A DNA stretch of 11,840 bases from a bacterium HR41 (GTDB lineage Bacteria; Actinomycetota; Thermoleophilia; Solirubrobacterales; Thermoleophilaceae): NCBI GenBank assembly GCA_002898855.1, contig BEIR01000018.1, positions 1 through 11,840 on the forward strand, written 5' to 3'. The translations under genes were made by a program, and so were the position numbers. The notes under the pieces are model-generated. The model did no database searches. It worked only from the letters and a program-made list of their open reading frames with translations, and was not told where the DNA came from. Shown here one piece after another: positions 6,961 to 11,840 of this stretch (its first letter is position 1; each line of letters starts with the position of its first letter).

Positions 6961-7524
6961 CTAGGCGGTCGCGGCAGCGCCCGTGCGTTCGGCGTGGGCC
7001 TCGCGGATCACCTGCTCGAGGTGCGCCTCGGCTTCCTCCTCCTCCATGTCGAGCGCATACATGAGCTCGGAGGCAAGGATTTTCTTGGCGCGCGTGTACA
7101 TCTGCTTCTCGCCGGTCGAGAGACCCTTTTCGATCTCGCGGATGCCGAGGTTGCGCACCACCTCGGCGAGCTCGAAGACGTCGCCGGTCTTGATCTTCTC
7201 GCGGTTGTACTTGAAGCGCCGGTTCCAGTTTTTCGGCATCTGGCTGACGTCCTCGCGCAGCACGGACAGCACGCGCTGCACCTCTTCGTCGCTGATCACC
7301 CGGCGCAAGCCGGCACGACCGGCGTTCTCGGTCGGCACCATCACCGTCATGTCGTTGTGGAGGATCTTGATCGTCAGGTACTCGCGCTTGGTGCCGAGCA
7401 CCTCCTTGATCTCCTTGCGCACGACCCGGCCGGCGCCGTGGTGCGGATAGACGACGTTGTCGCCGACCTCGAACTGGCAATCCACAACGGTGTCGTCACT
7501 CTTGGTTTTCGCGTCGCGCTCCAT
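6961..7524 (-). CDS. carD: CarD-family RNA polymerase-binding transcription regulator
   Basis: This 187-residue protein binds the beta subunit of RNA polymerase and stabilises open promoter complexes; in mycobacteria it is essential for rRNA control. The N-terminal RNA polymerase-interaction domain (about residues 17-75) opens with FEVGDNVVYPHHGAGRV. The helical DNA-binding domain carries PKNWNRRFKYNREK, where W100 corresponds to the conserved tryptophan that contacts the upstream edge of the -10 bubble. The C-terminus is acidic (MEEEEAEAHLE) and then Ala-rich, longer than mycobacterial CarD (162). The ATG at 7524 was chosen as the first standard start. The excellent AGGAGG at 7541-7546 is 16 nt away, too far, and would better fit an in-frame ATC at 7536. 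CarD lies between disA and ispD. Confidence 0.94.
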   Translation of the reverse strand: MERDAKTKSDDTVVDCQFEVGDNVVYPHHGAGRVVRKEIKEVLGTKREYLTIKILHNDMTVMVPTENAGRAGLRRVISDEEVQRVLSVLREDVSQMPKNWNRRFKYNREKIKTGDVFELAEVVRNLGIREIEKGLSTGEKQMYTRAKKILASELMYALDMEEEEAEAHLEQVIREAHAERTGAAATA

Positions 7525-7540
7525 GGTCTCGCTGATCGTC

Positions 7541-7546
7541 CCTCCT
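7541..7546 (-). promoter_or_regulatory. Strong AGGAGG ribosome binding site, misplaced for the carD ATG
   Basis: AGGAGG on the minus strand is the best Shine-Dalgarno match in the window. It is 16 nt from the ATG at 7524 but 4 nt from an in-frame ATC at 7536, which would add Ile-Ser-Glu-Thr. The true carD start may thus be four codons earlier, or the intervening bases may be folded. Confidence 0.5.
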
Positions 7547-7554
7547 AGAGCGGA

Positions 7555-7576
7555 GCCGGCGCCCACGGGCGCCGGC
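7555..7576. terminator. Perfect 10-bp hairpin between disA and carD
   Basis: The inverted repeat GCCGGCGCCC / GGGCGCCGGC surrounds only two bases, so the real loop is probably 4-6 nt. On the minus strand it comes 7 nt after the disA stop and 8 nt before AGGAGG of carD. No T-run follows. It may act as a GC-type terminator, a partial terminator or an RNA-processing site that separates disA from carD expression. Confidence 0.45.
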
Positions 7577-7583
7577 GATTGAC

Positions 7584-8693
7584 CTACGTTTGCAAGTAAC
7601 GGTCGACGAGGTTGATCTCCTGGAGGCGGCGCAGGCCCTCGCGAATCTCCTTGGCGCGCAGGTCGCCCACGCCTTCCACAGCCTCGAGGTCCTCGTCCGA
7701 CGCGGCGATGATTTCGTCCAGTCCGCGGAACTCCTCGACGATGCGCTGCACGACGATCCGCGGCAGGCGCGGGATCCGTTCGAGGATGCGGTAGCCGCGC
7801 GGTGACACCGGCTGATCGATCGTGTTGACCTTGCGGTCGTAGCCGAGGAGCTCCGCGAGCTGGCCGAAGTCGAGCAAGTCCTGGTGCGAGAGGCGGGCAA
7901 GCGTCTCGAGCACACGCCCGTAGCTCTCCTCGTCGGGGTCGACGATGTAGTCCTTGACGAGCGCAGCCCGTTCCGACGCCACACCCACCATCGTCTCCTC
8001 GAGCTGCATCTCGATCAAGCGGCCCTCGGCCCCGAGCTCGACGATGTAGCGCTCGATCTCCATCGCCATCCGTGTCACGAGCTCGGAGCGCTGCAGCACC
8101 GTGAGGACGTCGTGCAGCGTCGCGCCACCCTCGAACTCGAGCGCGGTCAGTCGCGTCGAAACCTGGTCGAGTCGCGAGCGGTACTTGTCGAGCGTGGCGA
8201 GCGCCTGGTTGGCCTTCGCCAGCACGACCGGGATGTCCTCGAGTATGTACTTGGCGCCGTCGATGTAGAGCGAAACGACGTTTCGTGTCTGCGAGATCGC
8301 GATCACGAGCGCGCTCGTCTGTTTCGAAACACGCTCGGCGGTGCGGTGCCGGGTGCCCGTTTCGAGCGAGGTGATCGTGGGGTCGGGCATCAGCTGGACG
8401 TTCGCCCACACGATCTTGCTGGCGTTGGGCGACAGCACGATCGCCCCGTCCATCTTCGCGAGCTGGTAGAGGAGCTGGGGGGTGTAGTCGACGTCGATCT
8501 TCACCCCGCCCGAGAGCAAAAACGCGAGCTCCTCCTGCTCGCCGATACAGATCAGCGCACCGGTGCGGGCGCGAACGATGTTGTCGAGTCCCTCGCGCAG
8601 CGCCGTTCCGGGCGCCACCATCTCGAGGGCCCTGACCAACCGGGGCTCTTGTCGAGAGTCGAGACCACTCCCACCATCCCCGGCTTGCGCCAT
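7584..8693 (-). CDS. disA: DNA integrity scanning protein DisA, diadenylate cyclase
   Basis: This 369-residue protein condenses two ATP molecules to c-di-AMP and, in Bacillus, scans DNA for branched intermediates. The DAC domain (about residues 20-145) has the catalytic DGA motif (82-84) and GTRHRTAER (113-121). A long helical linker follows, then a C-terminal helix-hairpin-helix DNA-binding region with VEGVGDLRAKEIREGLRRL (about 328-346). Length is standard for DisA (about 357). The ATG at 8693 has no real Shine-Dalgarno sequence but follows a TATCAT by 8 nt, so the transcript may be leaderless. In Bacillus and mycobacteria disA adjoins radA, whose product interacts with it; here a plus-strand gene separates the two. 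Confidence 0.96.
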   Translation of the reverse strand: MAQAGDGGSGLDSRQEPRLVRALEMVAPGTALREGLDNIVRARTGALICIGEQEELAFLLSGGVKIDVDYTPQLLYQLAKMDGAIVLSPNASKIVWANVQLMPDPTITSLETGTRHRTAERVSKQTSALVIAISQTRNVVSLYIDGAKYILEDIPVVLAKANQALATLDKYRSRLDQVSTRLTALEFEGGATLHDVLTVLQRSELVTRMAMEIERYIVELGAEGRLIEMQLEETMVGVASERAALVKDYIVDPDEESYGRVLETLARLSHQDLLDFGQLAELLGYDRKVNTIDQPVSPRGYRILERIPRLPRIVVQRIVEEFRGLDEIIAASDEDLEAVEGVGDLRAKEIREGLRRLQEINLVDRYLQT

Positions 8694-8701
8694 AGTGCTC
8701 G

Positions 8702-8707
8702 ATGATA
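8702..8707 (-). promoter_or_regulatory. Candidate -10 box (TATCAT) for a leaderless disA transcript
   Basis: TATCAT matches the TATAAT consensus at five of six positions. It ends 8 nt before the disA ATG, so transcription would start at or next to the start codon. No good -35 lies 16-18 nt upstream, which is common for actinobacterial leaderless promoters. The divergent spacer 8694-8762 (69 bp) shows no convincing plus-strand promoter. Confidence 0.4.
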
Positions 8708-8762
8708 CGGGAGACGGCGCGACGATGCAGTCCCACGAACCAAGACGAGCAAATCAACGACG

Positions 8763-9677
8763 GTGCCGCGGCGCTGCACACTGCTAGCCGCTGGTGCGGC
8801 TCTGGTCTTCGCCTTGGCGGCGGCTTCCGCGGCTACGGGGGCAGGCACCGCCGCCACCGGCGCCCGCAAGGAGAGGCTGATGAAGCTGCACTCGGCACGC
8901 ACGTTCGCGCTCGCTTTGGGGGTCGACCTGCGAAGACGCGCGCTCGCACGCCGGCTCGCTGCTTACGATCTTGTGGTCGTCGACGGCGAGGACACGCCCG
9001 CCCGAGCTCTGCGCTACCTGCGCCGGCGCGGAGCGCTGGTGCTCGGCTACCTGTCGGTCGGAACGGTCGAGCCCGATCGCTTCTGGACGAAGCGCGCCCG
9101 CCGCTACGCGCTTGCACCGGTGCCGGGGTGGCCCGAGCGTTACGCCGACGTGGCGCGAAGCGGTTACCGCAAGTTGCTCGTCGGCGCGGTCGCACCGCGG
9201 CTTTTGGCACGCGGTTTCGACGGGCTCTTTCTCGACAACGTCGACGTCGTCGAGAGCTATCCGCGCCTGGCACGCCCGATGCGCCAGCTGGTCGCCGACA
9301 TTGCGCGCCTGGTGCGGCGGCGCGGCAAGCTGCTCGCCGCGCAGAACGCCGACGATTTCACGCGCCGGTATCTGCTGCGCTGGCTCGACGCCTGGAACCG
9401 CGAAGACGTGAGCTGGCGCTACGACTTCGAGCGGCGCGCCTACGCGCCCACCGCGGCGAGCGAGCACGCACGGGCGCTCGCGACAGTCAGACGGCTGCGC
9501 GCGAACGGGCTGGTCGTCACCGTCACCGACTATCCGCCGCCCGGCGATAGCTCGGCCGCGCAGACTGCCGTTCAGGCCGCTTGCTCGGCCGGGGCGCTGC
9601 CTTGGATCTCGGACATCGCGCTGCGCACGCTGCCGGCGACGCCACCCCGCTGCGCCGCCACCGAGAAGGCACGCTGA
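8763..9677 (+). CDS. Glycoside hydrolase family 114 / TM1410-like secreted protein
   Basis: This 304-residue protein, read from GTG at 8763, has a signal-peptide-like N-terminus (RR, hydrophobic residues 7-22, small residues to about 28). A TIM-barrel domain of the GH114/TM1410 type follows, seen as YDLVVVDGED (68-77), GYLSVGTVEPDRFW (95-108), GFDGLFLDNVD (151-161), LLAAQN (180-185), VTVTDYP (242-248) and PWISDIAL (260-267). Fungal GH114 members cleave alpha-1,4-galactosaminan; the bacterial substrate is unknown. D158 or D161 and an acidic residue near 204-213 are possible catalytic residues. An internal ATG at 8880 (Met40) has AAGGAG 6 nt upstream and would give a 265-residue form without the signal. 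It is the only plus-strand gene, divergent from disA, and its 3' end overlaps radA by 106 nt. Confidence 0.8.
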   Translation: MPRRCTLLAAGAALVFALAAASAATGAGTAATGARKERLMKLHSARTFALALGVDLRRRALARRLAAYDLVVVDGEDTPARALRYLRRRGALVLGYLSVGTVEPDRFWTKRARRYALAPVPGWPERYADVARSGYRKLLVGAVAPRLLARGFDGLFLDNVDVVESYPRLARPMRQLVADIARLVRRRGKLLAAQNADDFTRRYLLRWLDAWNREDVSWRYDFERRAYAPTAASEHARALATVRRLRANGLVVTVTDYPPPGDSSAAQTAVQAACSAGALPWISDIALRTLPATPPRCAATEKAR

Positions 9678-10987
9678 AGGGCGGCGCGCAACGTCGGCGT
9701 CTCGCCGCCCGGGGCGATCACGGGCGCGAGACCGAACCGCGCCGCTTCGGCGTGCCGGCGCTCGGCGTGCGCCACCGGCCGCAGCTCGCCGCCGAGTCCG
9801 ACCTCGCCGAACGCCACCACGCGGCGCTCGCGGTCGCCGAGCGGCACGCCCCGTGCCGCCGACGCCACCGCCAGCGCGACCGCGAGGTCGCCGCCCGGTT
9901 CGTCGACACGCAGACCGCCGGCTATCGAGACGAAAACGTCAGCGCCACCGAGCCGCAGCCCGGCGAAACGCTGCAGCACGGCAAGGACGAGCGCCAGACG
10001 GTTGCGGTCGACGCCGGCGCTCACCCGGCGCGGCGGAACCGCCTCGGAGGGCACAACCAGCGCTTGCACCTCGCACAAGAGCGGTCGCGAGCCCTCGAGC
10101 GCCGAGAGCACTACCGAGCCGGGCGGCGGCGGTCCGGAGCCGACGAGACGCGCGGAGGCGTCGCCAACCTCGGCGAGGCCGTCGTCGGCCATCTCGAACA
10201 GCCCCGCCTCGCCCGTAGCGCCGAAACGGTTCTTGAACGCGCGCAGCACACGCAGGCCGCGCTCGCGCTCCCCTTCGAACGCGAGCACGCAATCGACGAG
10301 ATGCTCGAGCGTGCGCGGACCGGCTATCGCGCCGTCCTTGGTGACGTGCCCGACGAGCAGAACACAGACGCGCAGACGCTTCGCTGCTTCGAGCAGTCGC
10401 GCGGCTGTCTCGCGCACCTGGGCGACCGACCCCGGAGCGCTCGCGAGCTCGGGGTCGCGAAGCACCTGCACCGAGTCGACCACGCAGAGCGCCGGTCGTT
10501 CGCGCTCGATCGTCGCGCAGATCGCACCGACGTCGGTTTCGCAGACCACCGGCACCTCGAGCGCCGCACGCCCGAGCCGCTCGGCCCGCAGGCGCACCTG
10601 GCCGGCCGACTCCTCGCCCGAGACGTAGAGCACGCGCTCGCCGGCGGCGGCGAGCGCTGCCGCGGCCATCGTCGTCAGTGTCGACTTGCCGACCCCTGGT
10701 TCGCCGCCGATCAGGACCAGCGACCCGGGCACGAAACCGCCGCCGAGGACACGGTCGAGCTCGCCGATCCCGGTGGCGATGCGCGCTCCGCTGTCGGCCG
10801 CGATGTCGGCCAGGCGCCTCGGCACGAGGGGACGCGCCCTCCCGGTCGCGCTGCCGCCGCCCGAGCGCTGTGTCGGTGCGCGCTGCTCGACGAGCGTGTT
10901 CCAGCTGCCGCAACCGGGACAGCGACCGTGCCAGCGCCGGCTCTCGAAGCCGCAGCGCGCACAGATGTGGAGCGTTTGCGCTGCCAT
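9572..10987 (-). CDS. radA: DNA repair protein RadA (Sms)
   Basis: This 471-residue RecA-like ATPase processes branched recombination intermediates. A four-cysteine zinc finger (C9, C12, C23, C26) comes first. The ATPase core has Walker [11 protein letters not shown] (94-103), Walker [11 protein letters not shown] (168-177) and the RadA hallmark KNRFG (252-256). A Lon-protease-like C-terminal domain follows, with [21 protein letters not shown] (about 363-383; only the fold is shared). Length is normal. The last 35 residues are encoded antisense to the end of the GH114 gene, and the final 25 or so look non-conserved. ATG at 10987 fits the family start; no Shine-Dalgarno sequence precedes it. 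The upstream clpC frame is still open at this point and runs on inside radA in another frame. Confidence 0.96.
   Translation of the reverse strand: MAAQTLHICARCGFESRRWHGRCPGCGSWNTLVEQRAPTQRSGGGSATGRARPLVPRRLADIAADSGARIATGIGELDRVLGGGFVPGSLVLIGGEPGVGKSTLTTMAAAALAAAGERVLYVSGEESAGQVRLRAERLGRAALEVPVVCETDVGAICATIERERPALCVVDSVQVLRDPELASAPGSVAQVRETAARLLEAAKRLRVCVLLVGHVTKDGAIAGPRTLEHLVDCVLAFEGERERGLRVLRAFKNRFGATGEAGLFEMADDGLAEVGDASARLVGSGPPPPGSVVLSALEGSRPLLCEVQALVVPSEAVPPRRVSAGVDRNRLALVLAVLQRFAGLRLGGADVFVSIAGGLRVDEPGGDLAVALAVASAARGVPLGDRERRVVAFGEVGLGGELRPVAHAERRHAEAARFGLAPVIAPGGETPTLRAALQRAFSVAAQRGGVAGSVRSAMSEIQGSAPAEQAA
9679..9710 (+). terminator. Possible hairpin after the GH114 gene
   Basis: An 8-bp perfect inverted repeat (9679-9686 with 9703-9710, loop 16 nt) begins one base after the GH114 stop and lies inside radA coding sequence. 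It has no T-tract, so a terminator role is only a possibility. Confidence 0.2.
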
Positions 10988-11840
10988 CGAGGCGACCGTA
11001 ACGGGCAGCGCGGACGTTGCGCTGCTCGTGCTCGGGCGTGGCCGTGTCGGCCTCGCTGGCCGTCGGCGACTCGCCGTCTGCCTCCGGCAGTTCGGGCAGC
11101 GGCGGCGCATCCGCCCCCGCTGCCGGCTCGCCGCCCTCGCCGGCACCCTGCTCGCCGGCCGCCTTGGCTCCGACACCGACCGGCTCGCGCTTGCGCTCGG
11201 GCTTCTGGATCGTGATCTTGACCTCGCCGCCCTCCTCGTCGGGGGCGCGATCGACGATCACCGTCGAGCCCGGCGGCATGTTCTGCGACAGCACCTCGTC
11301 GGCCAGCGGGTCCTCGATGTAGCGCTGGATGGCGCGCCTCAGCGGCCGCGCACCCATAGCCGGGTCCCAACCCTTCTCGACGAGGAACTCGCGCGCCTCC
11401 TCGGTGAGGTTGAGCGACAGCTCGCGCTCGGCGAGCGTCTCGCGGATGCGCTTGAGCAAGAGCTCGACGATCTGCTTGATCTCGTCCTTGGTGAGCTTGT
11501 GGAAAACGATGACCTCGTCGATGCGGTTGAGCAGCTCGGGGCGGAAGACCTTCTTGAGCTCGCCCATGATCCGGGTCTTCATGTCCTCGTAGGACATGCC
11601 GGTCTCGTCCTGGATCGTGAAACCGAGACTCGTGTTCTTCGAGATCTCGGACGCCCCGATGTTCGAGGTCATGATCACGATCGTGTTGCGGAAGTCCACG
11701 GTGCGGCCGTGCCCGTCGGTGAGCCTCCCGTCGTCGAGCAGCTGCAGGAGGATGTTGAAGACGTCGGGGTGGGCCTTCTCGATCTCGTCAAAGAGGATAA
11801 CCGTGTAGGGGCGGCGCCTCACCGCCTCGGTGAGCTGCCC
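9939..11840 (-). CDS. clpC: ATP-dependent Clp protease ATP-binding subunit ClpC, 3' part, no stop before radA
   Basis: The window holds the C-terminal part of ClpC, an AAA+ unfoldase that feeds substrates to ClpP; the gene continues past 11840. The second AAA+ domain shows Walker [14 protein letters not shown] (about 11772-11810), sensor 1 TSNIGASE (about 11653-11676) and the sensor 2 region [18 protein letters not shown] (about 11300-11353). Conserved sequence ends near 11190 ([10 protein letters not shown]). An acidic Pro/Ala/Glu-rich tail of about 55 residues with normal GC-rich third positions reaches about 11010. No in-frame stop then occurs until 9939, about 1 kb into radA, where the frame is an Arg/Ala-rich shadow of radA. 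The biologically real end is probably just before radA. A +1 shift would join the radA frame. Confidence 0.85.
   Translation of the reverse strand, partial: GQLTEAVRRRPYTVILFDEIEKAHPDVFNILLQLLDDGRLTDGHGRTVDFRNTIVIMTSNIGASEISKNTSLGFTIQDETGMSYEDMKTRIMGELKKVFRPELLNRIDEVIVFHKLTKDEIKQIVELLLKRIRETLAERELSLNLTEEAREFLVEKGWDPAMGARPLRRAIQRYIEDPLADEVLSQNMPPGSTVIVDRAPDEEGGEVKITIQKPERKREPVGVGAKAAGEQGAGEGGEPAAGADAPPLPELPEADGESPTASEADTATPEHEQRNVRAARYGRLDGSANAPHLCALRLREPALARSLSRLRQLEHARRAARTDTALGRRQRDREGASPRAEAPGRHRGRQRSAHRHRDRRARPCPRRRFRARVAGPDRRRTRGRQVDTDDDGRGSARRRRRARALRLGRGVGRPGAPAGRAARACGARGAGGLRNRRRCDLRDDRARTTGALRGRLGAGASRPRARERSGVGRPGARDSRATARSSEASARLCSARRARHQGRRDSRSAHARASRRLRARVRRGARARPACAARVQEPFRRYGRGGAVRDGRRRPRRGWRRLRASRRLRTAAARLGSALGARGLATALVRGASAGCALRGGSAAPGERRRRPQPSGARPCRAAAFRRAAARWR
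10995..11000 (-). promoter_or_regulatory. Weak -10-like box (TACGGT) ahead of radA
   Basis: TACGGT fits the minimal TAnnnT pattern and ends 7 nt before the radA ATG, the same geometry as TATCAT before disA. It would allow a leaderless radA transcript and would explain the missing Shine-Dalgarno sequence. The match is short and lacks a -35, so confidence is low. Confidence 0.2.

Noticed and set aside
8694..8762. Plus-strand promoter for the GH114-like gene
   Set aside because: TTGCGC at 8685-8690 has no -10 box at a workable distance.
7525..8781. Extension of the carD frame through disA (606 residues in total)
   Set aside because: The extra part is out of frame with disA codons and looks like shadow sequence; CarD is complete from 7524.
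9581..11215. 544-residue plus-strand frame antisense to radA
   Set aside because: Typical antisense shadow of a GC-rich gene, with Arg- and His-rich content and no motifs.

Overview
The window is chromosomal DNA from a very GC-rich bacterium, most likely an actinomycete outside the classical high-GC orders. A Thermoleophilia-type or other deep-branching lineage is my inference; no rRNA is present to settle it. The reasons are the strong G/C preference at third codon positions, GTG starts on many genes, possible leaderless starts, and a CarD gene directly ahead of ispD-ispF as in mycobacteria.

All genes but one lie on the minus strand, so transcription runs from high to low coordinates. The order is clpC (3' part only, entering at 11840), radA, disA, carD, ispD, a PHP-family phosphoesterase, ispF, an amidase, cysS, rlmB and sigH. 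The exception is a plus-strand GH114/TM1410-like secreted protein (8763-9677). It sits between radA and disA and overlaps the 3' end of radA tail to tail. carD, ispD, the PHP gene and ispF are packed with gaps of 10 and 7 nt and a 4-nt overlap, which indicates one translationally coupled unit. cysS and rlmB follow the amidase. sigH appears to have its own promoter, whose -35 box overlaps the rlmB stop codon.

The gene order closely follows the Bacillus subtilis clpC-radA-disA-yacL-ispD-ispF-gltX-cysE-cysS-mrnC-rlmB-yacP-sigH block. It also contains the actinobacterial carD-ispD-ispF-cysS-rlmB arrangement, so it looks like a bridge between the two. Functionally it joins proteolysis and DNA repair (ClpC, RadA), c-di-AMP signalling (DisA), RNA polymerase control (CarD, SigH), isoprenoid precursor synthesis (IspD, IspF) and translation (CysS, RlmB).

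Most genes are ordinary. The points that deserve a second look are these: the ClpC frame has no stop codon before or within the first kilobase of radA; the last nine codons plus stop of cysS are repeated in tandem; a perfect 19-bp palindrome lies at the predicted sigH start of transcription; the GH114 gene interrupts the cluster and has two competing start sites; and carD has a Shine-Dalgarno sequence that does not fit its ATG. I saw no tRNA, rRNA, CRISPR array or insertion sequence. No new multi-gene defence or mobile system is evident.
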